NCBI GenBank assembly: GCA_003225655.1
Contig: QIAW01000270.1
Span: 929-23,229 of the forward strand
From: Acidobacteriota bacterium
GTDB taxonomy: Bacteria; Acidobacteriota; Terriglobia; Terriglobales; Acidobacteriaceae
Direction: 5' to 3'
DNA: 22,301 bases
Positions 7,568-14,521 of the stretch are shown here, piece by piece; position 1 is the stretch's first letter, and each line of letters opens with the position of its first letter. A model generated the notes under the pieces. It saw only the letters and a list, made by a program, of their open reading frames with translations, was not told the DNA's origin and searched no databases. The position numbers were made by a program, and so were the translations under genes.

Positions 7568-8197
7568 ATGATGCGGCCAATAAACAGGGGGGGCATGGCT
7601 ACTAGACGCGATGTCCTAAGCGAAGTGATGCAGGGCGTGGCAGAGATCAAGGCCCACCGAGAGGGCAAGAAATTGCCGGCATCTGTCCCTGTGTTGACTT
7701 TTGAAGAATTTGAGCTGCTGCCCGAGGAAGAGGGAATCAGGTATGAACTTGATGAGGGCACCCTACGATTGAGGGAGTTTGTGGAATCCCATCATCTCGG
7801 TTTCGTGATAGAAGAGATGGATTTCCGTCTAGCTCCTAAGACCGTCAGAAATCCAGATGTAGCCTTTGTTACCACCGAACATCTTAAGAGAATAGATCTG
7901 GATCGTACTCCGGTTGAGGGTGCACCGGCGCTGGCAGTCGAAGTTATCTCTTCAGGCAATCTAGCCCAGGATACCGTCAAGAAAGTCCACCAGTATCTTT
8001 CTGCCGGCAGCCAGGCTGTGTGGCTTGTGTATCCTGCCCTGCAGCTCGTGGAAATTCACGAGTCTCGCAAAGATGTGAAAGGCGGCCATGTCCGCGAGGT
8101 TCGAGAAGCGGATGCTATCGAGGAAAGCAAACTTTTTGGCGGGGCGAAGTTCTCACTTCCTCTTAGAACGATATTTCATATCAGAAAACAGGGTTAG
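7568..8197 (+). CDS. Uma2-family PD-(D/E)XK nuclease-fold protein with an apparent internal deletion
   Basis: 209 residues. Uma2 landmarks are present: RYELDEGTL, RNPDVAFV (catalytic Asp), ALAVEVISSGN (E-x-V of the nuclease fold) and DTVKKVHQYLSAGSQAVWLV. The family normally has about 20 residues, including an HxxI-type helix, between ELDEGTL and the LREFVESHHLG helix; here the two segments abut near 7760-7775, in frame. The function of Uma2 proteins is largely unknown; they are very common in Cyanobacteria and Acidobacteriota. The gene has more A/T-rich codons (ATA, AGA, CTA) than its neighbours and sits inside a gas vesicle operon, so it looks like an insertion. Alternative starts are ATG at 7571 and 7595. 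Activity is doubtful if the deletion is real. Confidence 0.82.
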   Translation: MMRPINRGGMATRRDVLSEVMQGVAEIKAHREGKKLPASVPVLTFEEFELLPEEEGIRYELDEGTLRLREFVESHHLGFVIEEMDFRLAPKTVRNPDVAFVTTEHLKRIDLDRTPVEGAPALAVEVISSGNLAQDTVKKVHQYLSAGSQAVWLVYPALQLVEIHESRKDVKGGHVREVREADAIEESKLFGGAKFSLPLRTIFHIRKQG

Positions 8198-8271
8198 GGA
8201 AGGGAACACCTCTGCTGCTTCCCTACTGCATTACCGGCACCGCGTTCTCCGGCCAGTCGCCGGCGGACGGA

Positions 8272-8844
8272 GTGGGCAACACCGCCATCGAAAGCGTGAG
8301 CGAAGGTCCCCTGCGCTGCTTTTACTCCCAGATTGAAAGCCTTCCCTCAATTTCTCGCGCAGACGCTCTGGCATTCCACAATGTTGTGAGCAGCATCTTT
8401 CGGCAGGCGGCGGTAATCCCCATTCGTTTTCCTACCCTGCTGAACGGTGAAGAAGACTTGCGTGCGTTTTTGCGGAAACATGGCGAGCAATACTCAGCCG
8501 CACTCGAGCGTCTGCGTGACTGCATCCAGATGGAACTCCATATCTCGATCGCGCGTAATGTCCCACAGCAAGCGCCGGCTTCGGGCCGGCGTTATCTCGA
8601 GGAGCGCCGCAACGCTATGGAGGGTCTGGCGGCCGCCGCTGAGCAGGCGCATGGACGAATTCAGCACTTGGCGTCAGCGTGGCGGATTCGTGCCGGAAAC
8701 CGGCCAGACATGCTGCGCTGCTATGCCCTGCTTCCCCGCGTTGCGGAAAAAGATTTTCGCCATCAAATACAATCATTAGCAGCACCGGATTCTATCAAGA
8801 TCATCCTCAGCGGGCCGTGGCCCTGCAGCGAGTTCCTGGAATGA
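8272..8844 (+). CDS. gvpF: Gas vesicle protein GvpF/L (second copy), 5' end unclear
   Basis: 191 residues from the GTG at 8272. GvpF/L features include VVSSIFRQAAVIPIRFPT, a MELHISIA strand, ASGRRYLEERR, and the C-terminal GPWPCSEFLE. The usual N-terminal strand is encoded upstream in the same frame (LLLPYCITGTAFSG, from 8212), but that stretch, open from 8167, has no ATG, GTG or TTG. Only CTG codons at 8212 and 8215, preceded by AGGGAAGGG, could serve. So the true start is either non-canonical or was lost when the Uma2 gene landed just upstream (its stop is at 8195-8197). The stop overlaps the gvpK start by ATGA. Assembly chaperone role as for the other copies. Confidence 0.85.
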   Translation: MGNTAIESVSEGPLRCFYSQIESLPSISRADALAFHNVVSSIFRQAAVIPIRFPTLLNGEEDLRAFLRKHGEQYSAALERLRDCIQMELHISIARNVPQQAPASGRRYLEERRNAMEGLAAAAEQAHGRIQHLASAWRIRAGNRPDMLRCYALLPRVAEKDFRHQIQSLAAPDSIKIILSGPWPCSEFLE

Positions 8845-9203
8845 CCCAATCGCACAAATCTCCCGCCGAAATTGAGACAGAAATCAGGGATCTAACCCGC
8901 CAGCTCGAGGCCGCATCTCAAGGCGCCCTGCAGCGGATTGATTGCAATGCCGAAACTATTGAGCAGGGGCTGGCCAAGCTGGTGCTGGGCCTGATCGAAC
9001 TGCTGCGCCGGCTGCTGGAGCGCCAGGCTATCCGCAGGATGGAAGGCGGCAGCCTATCCGACGAAAAGGTGGAAGCCATGGGACAGGCCCTGATGAAGCT
9101 GGAAACAAAAATCAATGAAATGGCGGCCGGCTTTGGCCTGAAGCCCGAAGACCTGAACCTGGAGCTGGGTCCCCTGGGAAAAACCACGGACGATACTCAT
9201 TAG
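8841..9203 (+). CDS. gvpK: Gas vesicle protein GvpK
   Basis: 120 residues from the ATG at 8841, which overlaps the preceding gvpF stop (ATGA). The frame is open further upstream, but that part is the shadow of gvpF. Conserved GvpK segments: IEQGLAKLVLGLIELLRRLL, ERQAIRRMEGGSLSDEKVE and the C-terminal FGLKPEDLNLELGPLG. GvpK is a small helical protein found in nearly all gas vesicle clusters and needed for assembly in tested systems; its biochemical role is not settled. It appears intact and ends the first block of the cluster; a 438-nt gap follows. Confidence 0.95.
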   Translation: MTQSHKSPAEIETEIRDLTRQLEAASQGALQRIDCNAETIEQGLAKLVLGLIELLRRLLERQAIRRMEGGSLSDEKVEAMGQALMKLETKINEMAAGFGLKPEDLNLELGPLGKTTDDTH

Positions 9204-9240
9204 TTACGGCGCGCCAAATTGCGCCATTTGCCAAATTGGA

Positions 9241-9262
9241 ACATTCCCGGTTTGCGGAATGT
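9241..9262. promoter_or_regulatory. Perfect 7-bp inverted repeat after gvpK
   Basis: ACATTCC-(8 nt)-GGAATGT, 38 nt after the gvpK stop. No T-tract follows. It could be an operator for the downstream promoter or part of a terminator. Confidence 0.4.
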
Positions 9263-9445
9263 ACTGCCAACTAAAAGGGTTAATTTTCGCCTGATCCGTG
9301 ATACAACCCCTGCAGAGCTGCTGGAATCAAACTGCGGCGGGGCAATAGCAATCATTTGATCTTTACCTAACCTTACGCCTTAATACCGATTACTTTCATT
9401 CTTTGTGCAGGCCGAAAATAATTTGCAAAAGGGGTGCGGCTTGCG

Positions 9446-9474
9446 TTGACACGATGAATAGCGGCGAGTAGGAT
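9446..9474 (+). promoter_or_regulatory. Sigma-70-type promoter for the gvpJ-like/gvpA block
   Basis: A perfect -35 TTGACA (9446-9451), a 17-bp spacer and -10 TAGGAT (9469-9474) predict a start near 9481, about 160 nt before the gvpJ-like ATG. It is the best promoter match seen in the cluster. Confidence 0.6.
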
Positions 9475-9641
9475 TCATTTAACGCAAGACTTGCACAGGC
9501 TTGCAGAATCGCTTTAAGCTGCTTTTGGGTTTTGTGGGGCTGGCAGGAGACGCAACCGAAAGGGTTCATCATCCCCCACCACTCGGTGTGCGGTATTTCG
9601 CTTAGAAATAATACGAATGGTTTCCGTATATAACTATATCT

Positions 9642-9923
9642 ATGGAACGCGTCCCTAGTGTTTCCGGCACAACAACGAATCTGATTGATATCCTCGACCG
9701 CATTCTAGACAAAGGTCTGGTCATCGCGGGCGACATTCGTCTTCTGATTTGCTCGGTGGACAAGGCTGAAAAGATCGGATTGAACTGGTGGAAGCACGAC
9801 CCCAACCTGACCCAGCCGGTGGATTCACATATGGGATTGCATCCGGGAACGGTGCACCGGGTGGCGCAAGCCAGGCGGTCGGCATTGGCCCGCAAGACCA
9901 CCAAGGCAAAGAGGAAGCGCTAA
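9642..9923 (+). CDS. gvpJ: GvpJ-like gas vesicle protein with shortened GvpA core
   Basis: 93 residues. It begins like GvpJ (NLIDILDRILDKGLVIAGDI) and ends its core like GvpJ (RLLICSVDKAEKIGLNWW), followed by a basic tail (KTTKAKRKR). Between these parts the usual segment of about 14-15 residues is absent: in the neighbouring GvpA, ISLVGIDLITVEAR lies between the WVR and VVVAS that match DIR and LLICS here. That segment makes part of the two-stranded beta-hairpin of the GvpA fold. The gap is in frame (near 9736-9743) and the downstream frame is intact. GvpJ is a minor component that probably nucleates assembly. No Shine-Dalgarno sequence precedes the ATG. Confidence 0.85.
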   Translation: MERVPSVSGTTTNLIDILDRILDKGLVIAGDIRLLICSVDKAEKIGLNWWKHDPNLTQPVDSHMGLHPGTVHRVAQARRSALARKTTKAKRKR

Positions 9924-9973
9924 GATTTAAGATATTGAGGGTTGGAGAAAATTTGGTTGCACAGACCTGGAAG

Positions 9974-10007
9974 GCGTGGCTGGCGAAAGGCTTCACAAGC
10001 CACACGC
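9974..10007 (+). promoter_or_regulatory. Stem-loop between the gvpJ-like gene and gvpA
   Basis: GCGTGGCT pairs with AGCCACACGC (2-nt bulge) around a 16-nt loop. It lies about 60 nt before gvpA and could separate or stabilise the gvpA message. This is inferred from pairing only. Confidence 0.3.
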
Positions 10008-10054
10008 AAAAAGGGAGAAGTAACGTTATAAAGTACCGGGAATTCCTGAGTACT

Positions 10055-10059
10055 GGAGG
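10055..10059 (+). promoter_or_regulatory. Strong ribosome binding site of gvpA
   Basis: GGAGG with a 5-nt spacer to the ATG at 10065. Most other genes in the cluster lack a good Shine-Dalgarno sequence, which fits high expression of the wall protein. A TATAAA at 10027-10032 may add an internal promoter. Confidence 0.6.
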
Positions 10060-10064
10060 CAAAC

Positions 10065-10346
10065 ATGGCAGTTGAACGTGTATCCAGCGGTTCCAGTCTT
10101 ATCGATGTATTGGATCGCGTACTGGACAAAGGTATTGTCATCGACGCATGGGTGCGCATCTCCCTGGTCGGTATTGACCTGATCACGGTAGAAGCACGCG
10201 TTGTCGTGGCTTCCATCGATACCTATTTGAAATATGCAGACGCAGTCGGCCTGGTCGGGTTGGTATCCCGTCCACAACTGTCGGGAGAAACCGCTGCCCC
10301 AGAGGTAATCGAGACCACTACGCGCCGCCGGACCGCCCGTAGATAA
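10065..10346 (+). CDS. gvpA: Gas vesicle structural protein GvpA
   Basis: 93 residues. The core, from SSLIDVLDRVLDKGIVIDAW through VRISLVGIDLITVEARVVVAS to IDTYLKYADAVGL, is almost canonical GvpA: helix, two beta strands, helix. GvpA polymerises into the ribbed wall of the gas-filled vesicle, with the hydrophobic face inward. After residue 70 there is a roughly 23-residue Thr/Arg-rich tail (TTTRRRTARR) longer than in cyanobacterial GvpA. It has the best ribosome binding site of the cluster. Only one canonical gvpA copy is present in the window. It is followed after 32 nt by the histidine kinase gene. Confidence 0.97.
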   Translation: MAVERVSSGSSLIDVLDRVLDKGIVIDAWVRISLVGIDLITVEARVVVASIDTYLKYADAVGLVGLVSRPQLSGETAAPEVIETTTRRRTARR

Positions 10347-10378
10347 GTTGACTCATTGTGTCCAAAGGGTCCCGAAGC

Positions 10379-12559
10379 ATGGCAACTCCGGAAATGCGCG
10401 CTCAAGCTCCGCAACTCGTGCCCCAAGCTGAACGCCGCCTGATTCCTGAAAGGGGCCGGGCGGCTTTCCGGCTGCTCTCGGCAGAGCGCTCCGATGAAAT
10501 CTATCCCATCCTCATGGAAGAAATTGTGGCGCTGGGGTTCACGCGCGCTCTGGTGGTTTCCCTCGACCTCGAGACTGGCGAAATTCATCCCGTCGCAGCC
10601 ATCAACTGCAGCCCAAGCTATCAACAGAAGTTCACCACCGCCTTGTGGCAAGGCGAGAACCCCATCGTTGGAGTCCTGCGTTCTCTGAAGCCAGCCGTGA
10701 TTCCCAAAGCCGGCGTCAGTGGACGCTCCATCTACTGCCATCCTCTCCTCTTCATGAACCGCAATGCGTGCTGGGAGGCCGAGCGTGGAACCCGCTCCTG
10801 CCTGGCGGTGCAAAACTTTCTTAAGCCGGGCGCACTGGATATCTCCGAACAGGTATGCCGCAGTTGCGAGATGCGCGCCTACTGCGGCGCCGTAATTGCG
10901 GAAATGCCGCCCCATCCCACCGACCGCCAGATGACGGATGCGAGATCGCTCATCGAGGTGGCCAACGGATATCTCTCCCGTCTGTTCAAAGTCGACCACT
11001 ACTACAATCGCATGCGCGACAGCGACGTCACGATCGCGCAAATGCAGACCCTGATGCAGAGCATGGCCGATCCAGTCATCCTGACCGATGCCCAGCACCG
11101 GGTCATTGCCCAAAACCGCGCCGCCGAGCGGTTCTTCAAGCTGCCGGAAAAGGAAGTCACGGAGGGCGCCGCTCGCGCCGTCGAGCTCAACAATCTTTTG
11201 TTTTCCGCCGCGCTTTCTTCCATGGCCGTCTCCGGCAGTTCAGATGCCTCGCGCGACCTGACGCTGGTGGATATCCACGAGGGCGAAGAAGTGCTGTTTG
11301 AAGCGGTCACCGCGCCCAGCTTCAGCCGTGATGGCATGCGCAGCGGACTGGTGACCGTGATGCGCGACGTGACCGATTTGCGGCGAGCCGACCAGGAATT
11401 CCGCGCCAGCATGGAGCGCCTGCGCGACGCGCAGGAGGTCGTGCGCCAGGACCGCGACCTGATGCACATGGTCATTGAGAACGTCGGCGATCCCATTATC
11501 GTGGCCGATGGCTCGGCCCGTGTAGTGCTGCTCGATTCCCTGGCCCAGGAGTTGTTTGGCCGCATCCACGAAGCTACCTCCGGCCCCTTTCGCCTCGACA
11601 CGGTAGATCCCCGTATCGTGAACAATCAAGTGAAGCTCGATGCTTACTTACAGGCCTTCACCTTCTCGTTTTCCGCTCGCCAGGATGGCAGCTTGCGCCT
11701 TTACTCGCTGGAGAACAAGAGCGAGGTTGATTTCGATACCCGCTCGGGGAAAATTTATGACAAGCGCGGGCAGGTTTCTTACACCATTACCGTGCTGCGT
11801 GACCTTTCCGCTTTTCGCAAGCTGGAACAGCTCAAGATGGAACGGCGCATGATCGAGATGGAAAAATTCGCCGCCACCGGCCGGCTGGCGGGCACCATCG
11901 CCCATGAGGTCAACAATCCCATGGAAGCGATTAAGAATGCCATCTTCTTGCTGCAGGGTGTCATGAGGCCGGACGCGCAGCCTATTTATGAGATCCTCAA
12001 GAATGAAACTGACCGCGTGGCGCGCATCGTCCGCCAGATGCTGGGACTCTATCGCCACTCCGAGCAGGTAGGAACGATTGATGTGAATACCGTGATCGAA
12101 GATACCCTGGTGCTCTTCTCGCGCCAGTTGGAGCGTGCCGGGATCCGGGTTGAAAGAGACCAGCCCAAGCTGCCGCCCATCGTCGGCTCTCCCGATCAGT
12201 TCCGGCAGGTAGTCTCGAACCTGGTGATCAATGCCCGCGACAGCATGATTTCTTCCCTGGAAGGAAACGGCACTGCAGAGCGGCCCCCGATGCTGAAGAT
12301 CCGCACGCGCCATCTGCCTGCGCCCGATGGCGTCCACGGCTGGGTGCGGCTTACCATCGCCGATACCGGCACGGGAATTCCTCCCGAAATCATCAAGACT
12401 GTCTTTGAGCCCTTCGTTTCCACCAAGGGCGAAAAGGGGACCGGCCTGGGATTGTGGATCGTGAAAGGGATTATCGAGAACCACAGCGGCAAGATGCGCG
12501 TAAAGAGCCGGTTGGGCCGGGGAACAGTCTTTAAGATTGATCTTCCCGTAGTTCGATAG
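10379..12559 (+). CDS. PAS-domain histidine kinase with Cys-rich sensor domain
   Basis: 726 residues from ATG 10379 (AAAGGG, 9-nt spacer); GTG at 10358 is the alternative. Residues about 30-210 form a GAF-like region with seven cysteines, including CRSCEMRAYC (C160, C163, C169) and four upstream (C77, C120, C131, C141). Two PAS-like domains follow (TLMQSMADPVILTDAQHRVI and MVIENVGDPIIVADGSARVV). Then comes HisKA with IAHEVNNP (H509), and HATPase_c with NLVINARDSM, IADTGTGIPP and GTGLGLWIVKG. There are no transmembrane segments, so it is cytosolic. Enzymes of this NtrB-like type phosphorylate a receiver protein, here probably the one encoded 79 nt downstream. The cysteines could bind an Fe-S cluster, zinc or haem, suggesting redox or oxygen control of vesicle formation (inference). 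Confidence 0.93.
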   Translation: MATPEMRAQAPQLVPQAERRLIPERGRAAFRLLSAERSDEIYPILMEEIVALGFTRALVVSLDLETGEIHPVAAINCSPSYQQKFTTALWQGENPIVGVLRSLKPAVIPKAGVSGRSIYCHPLLFMNRNACWEAERGTRSCLAVQNFLKPGALDISEQVCRSCEMRAYCGAVIAEMPPHPTDRQMTDARSLIEVANGYLSRLFKVDHYYNRMRDSDVTIAQMQTLMQSMADPVILTDAQHRVIAQNRAAERFFKLPEKEVTEGAARAVELNNLLFSAALSSMAVSGSSDASRDLTLVDIHEGEEVLFEAVTAPSFSRDGMRSGLVTVMRDVTDLRRADQEFRASMERLRDAQEVVRQDRDLMHMVIENVGDPIIVADGSARVVLLDSLAQELFGRIHEATSGPFRLDTVDPRIVNNQVKLDAYLQAFTFSFSARQDGSLRLYSLENKSEVDFDTRSGKIYDKRGQVSYTITVLRDLSAFRKLEQLKMERRMIEMEKFAATGRLAGTIAHEVNNPMEAIKNAIFLLQGVMRPDAQPIYEILKNETDRVARIVRQMLGLYRHSEQVGTIDVNTVIEDTLVLFSRQLERAGIRVERDQPKLPPIVGSPDQFRQVVSNLVINARDSMISSLEGNGTAERPPMLKIRTRHLPAPDGVHGWVRLTIADTGTGIPPEIIKTVFEPFVSTKGEKGTGLGLWIVKGIIENHSGKMRVKSRLGRGTVFKIDLPVVR

Positions 12560-12638
12560 GGAGTTGTGCGGTTGAGATAGTGAGGATGGCAACCCGAAAT
12601 CCTGGTGTGGCCATCGGGTTGAGAAGCAAGTGTCCGTT

Positions 12639-13130
12639 ATGAACAATAAACCGTTGATCCTGGTTGTGGATGACGAGGCCTCGGTCCTGTTCACCTACAG
12701 GATGATTTTGGAACAGCAGGGCTACGCCGCCACCGCGGTTGAAACCTGCAAACAGGCGGTCAATGAAGTGCACCGCCACAACTTCGACCTGCTGTTGTGC
12801 GATCTTTCCCTGGAGGAAAAGCGCACCGGATTCGAAGTGTTTGACGCCGCGCGCGAGAGCAAGCCCGATATTCCCTGCGTGCTGCTCACCGGGTATGCTT
12901 CCAAAGAGGCCGTGGACCGGGCCGACCGCGAAGGAATTGCCGTGCTCTTTAAGCCGATTGATATCGAAGAGTTTTTATCGACCATTGCGACGTTGTTAAA
13001 GGACCACCAACATGGCAAAGCTCACGAGCAGCAAATCCGGAAACAAAGCCCGCTCCGCCGTGCGTGGAAAGACCTCTGGCAGGACCTCGGCTTCAGCGGC
13101 CAGGATCCCGAACTCCTCAGGCCGAAGTGA
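12639..13130 (+). CDS. Single-domain response regulator
   Basis: 163 residues from ATG 12639 (GTG 12630 also possible). The receiver domain is complete: acidic pair D11/D12, phospho-acceptor D55 (LLLCDLSL), T84 (LLTGYAS) and K105-P106 (LFKPID). After about residue 125 there is only a short tail (to GFSGQDPELLRPK) and no DNA-binding or enzymatic output domain. It is the likely partner of the kinase just upstream and may act by protein contact, possibly on a transcription factor elsewhere or directly on the Gvp machinery. Its last 119 nt overlap another open frame that begins at ATG 13012, so the real C-terminus or downstream start is worth checking. Confidence 0.9.
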   Translation: MNNKPLILVVDDEASVLFTYRMILEQQGYAATAVETCKQAVNEVHRHNFDLLLCDLSLEEKRTGFEVFDAARESKPDIPCVLLTGYASKEAVDRADREGIAVLFKPIDIEEFLSTIATLLKDHQHGKAHEQQIRKQSPLRRAWKDLWQDLGFSGQDPELLRPK

Positions 13131-13284
13131 TGGCGCGGGGAAAGCTGTAGCTGTAGCGCCCGCGGTCCAACCCTGGGCCCAGATGCCTGCCCCGCCCGTG
13201 GAAAAGGCCATAGAGTCTGATGTCCACAGCATTGAACTGTTGGAGCCCCGGCGTAAACTGGCTTCCGTTACGTTTACGGCGTGA
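13012..13284 (+). pseudogene. Low-complexity basic reading frame, probable N-terminal extension of the third GvpF
   Basis: The frame from ATG 13012 encodes 90 residues rich in Ser, Lys, Arg, Ala and Pro (MAKLTSSKSGNKARSAVRGK at its start), much like the basic extension of the first GvpL. It ends at TGA 13282-13284. In the next frame the DNA immediately before encodes RYVYGVIHS, the usual first strand of GvpF, but that frame has a stop at 13254 and no start codon before 13281. The simplest reading is one gvpF with an N-terminal extension, broken by a frameshift around 13257-13266. The break lies between 7-bp inverted arms CGTAAAC (13252-13258) and GTTTACG (13272-13278). Confidence 0.55.
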
Positions 13285-14024
13285 TTCATAGCGCACCCAA
13301 AGAGCCTATCGGCATCGGCCGCACTGGCATTGGCGGCTTTGGCGAGCAGGTTTACACCGTGCATCACGGGGATATTGCCGCGGTGATCAGCAAGACCAAT
13401 GTCTTCATCTTTGACCCCACCCGCGAAAATGCCTTGGCCCACGAGCATGTCATCGAACTGGTCATGAAGACGCACACCATTATTCCCATGAGCTTCGGCA
13501 CGGTCTTTCGCACCGACGATGATATCCGCGAGGTGCTCAAGAGCATCTATGCATCGTTGAAAGATGTATTGGAGCAGATGGCAGGCAAGGTGGAGTTCGG
13601 ACTGAAGGTCACATGGGACCGTGACCGTATCATCGAAGAGCTCAAGCGCGATGACGAAGAAATCCACCGCTTCCACCAGGAGCTGACCAAGAAGCACTTG
13701 CAGTCCACCTATTTTGCCCGCATGCAGCTCGGGCGCATGATTGATAAAGCCATGGTCGAGCGGTCGGCCGAGTTTGTCCGTGAAATTTATGACGGATTGC
13801 GCTCGGTCTGCGTCGCCTCGCGCGACAACAAGCCGATCGGCGACAGGATGATTATGAACGCGGCCTTCCTGATTCAACGCGAACGCGAAACCGATTTCGA
13901 TGCCGCCGTAAATAAGATCGCCAAGAAATTCGGCGACCGGCTGAATTTTAAATACACCGGCCCTTGGCCGCCATATAACTTCGTCAACATACGGCTCAAA
14001 CTGGAGCGAGGCACCTCGTCGTAA
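13281..14024 (+). CDS. gvpF: Gas vesicle protein GvpF (third copy)
   Basis: 247 residues from GTG 13281. Conserved GvpF stretches: VYTVHHGDIAAVIS, DPTRENALAHEHVIELVM, TIIPMSFGTVFRT, KVEFGLKVTWDRD, TYFARMQLGRMIDKAMVERS, NKPIGDRMIMNAAFLI and the signature YTGPWPPYNFVNIRL. It is the most canonical GvpF of the three. No ribosome binding site precedes the GTG, and the usual first beta strand (RYVYG) lies just upstream without a start codon, so the true start may be in the shifted frame at 13012. GvpF binds GvpA and is an obligatory assembly factor in tested systems. Confidence 0.9.
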   Translation: MIHSAPKEPIGIGRTGIGGFGEQVYTVHHGDIAAVISKTNVFIFDPTRENALAHEHVIELVMKTHTIIPMSFGTVFRTDDDIREVLKSIYASLKDVLEQMAGKVEFGLKVTWDRDRIIEELKRDDEEIHRFHQELTKKHLQSTYFARMQLGRMIDKAMVERSAEFVREIYDGLRSVCVASRDNKPIGDRMIMNAAFLIQRERETDFDAAVNKIAKKFGDRLNFKYTGPWPPYNFVNIRLKLERGTSS

Positions 14025-14026
14025 TT

Positions 14027-14160
14027 GAGTGATTGAGTCATCAGGGCATTGAAGAATTGAGTAATCGGGTAATTGTATAATTTGGCAATTGTGACTATTC
14101 AGATGATTTCAAATTTACTCAATTACACAATTATCCGATTTTACAATTACTCAATTTCGT
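14027..14160. repeat. AT-rich inverted-repeat element upstream of gvpG
   Basis: Left-arm words (ATTGAGTGATTGAGTCAT, GAATTGAGTAATCGGGTAAT) match the reverse complement of the right arm (about 14118-14157; AATTACTCAATTTCG at its end). It can form a long imperfect hairpin. It shares CATTGAAGAATTGAGTAATC (14047-14066) almost exactly with the element at 14519-14612. Confidence 0.7.
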
Positions 14161-14185
14161 AAATAGTGTTTCATAAATCGAACTT

Positions 14186-14521
14186 ATGTTTCTCATTGAC
14201 GATCTCCTGCTCATGCCCATTGACGGCATGAAATTTGTCTTCCGCACTTTGGCCCGCGTGGCCGAGGAGCAGTACACCGACGATGCGCCCATCAAAGAGC
14301 GCCTGCTTGAATTACAGGTGCGGCTGGATAGCGGCGAGATCAACGAAGAAGAGTACGTTGAACAGGAAGCCCAGATTCTGCGCGATCTGCGTGAAATCCA
14401 GAACCGCAAGCGGGAACTTGCGGGCCTCGATCGGGAAGAGGCGCAAGGACCCTACACCGGCAAGGTGGGCGAAGGCTCAGGAGCCTCTGTCAGTCTGGGC
14501 TGGAGAGAGAGAAAAGATTGA
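14186..14521 (+). CDS. gvpG: Gas vesicle protein GvpG
   Basis: 111 residues. The N-terminus MFLIDDLLLMPIDGMKFVF and the helical ERLLELQVRLDSGEINEEEYVEQEAQIL segment are typical of GvpG, a small coiled-coil assembly factor that works with GvpF and GvpL. The Gly/Ser-rich tail after about residue 88 is variable in the family. No Shine-Dalgarno sequence is visible. The gene is bracketed by two related AT-rich inverted-repeat elements (14027-14160 and 14519-14612), so it may be transcribed separately from the third gvpF. It is the last recognisable gvp gene in the window. Confidence 0.93.
   Translation: MFLIDDLLLMPIDGMKFVFRTLARVAEEQYTDDAPIKERLLELQVRLDSGEINEEEYVEQEAQILRDLREIQNRKRELAGLDREEAQGPYTGKVGEGSGASVSLGWRERKD

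Larger units (their letters stand above)
9204..9641 (+). promoter_or_regulatory. 438-nt regulatory gap upstream of the gvpJ-like/gvpA/kinase block
   Basis: No coding sequence is supported here. It holds short direct repeats of CCAAATT near 9213-9236, a dyad at 9241-9262, a sigma-70-type promoter at 9446-9474, and a leader of about 160 nt with small hairpins (AACC-GAAAG-GGTT near 9554; CACC-ACTC-GGTG near 9578; ATACG...CGTAT at 9611-9629). No known riboswitch class was recognised. Confidence 0.5.

Noticed and set aside
8679..8840. Upstream extension of the gvpK frame to 8679
   Set aside because: The extension is the shadow of gvpF; the ATGA overlap at 8841 gives the normal GvpK N-terminus.
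9541..9600. Possible c-di-GMP riboswitch (GACGCAA and GAAA words) in the leader
   Set aside because: The second helix and the conserved GGTAGGTAGCGGGGTTACCGATGG-like segment of the GEMM class are absent.
11648..12694. 348-residue minus-strand frame
   Set aside because: Antisense shadow of the histidine kinase; no motif and atypical composition.
13250..13285. Programmed ribosomal frameshift in the third gvpF
   Set aside because: No slippery heptamer or downstream pseudoknot is visible at the junction.
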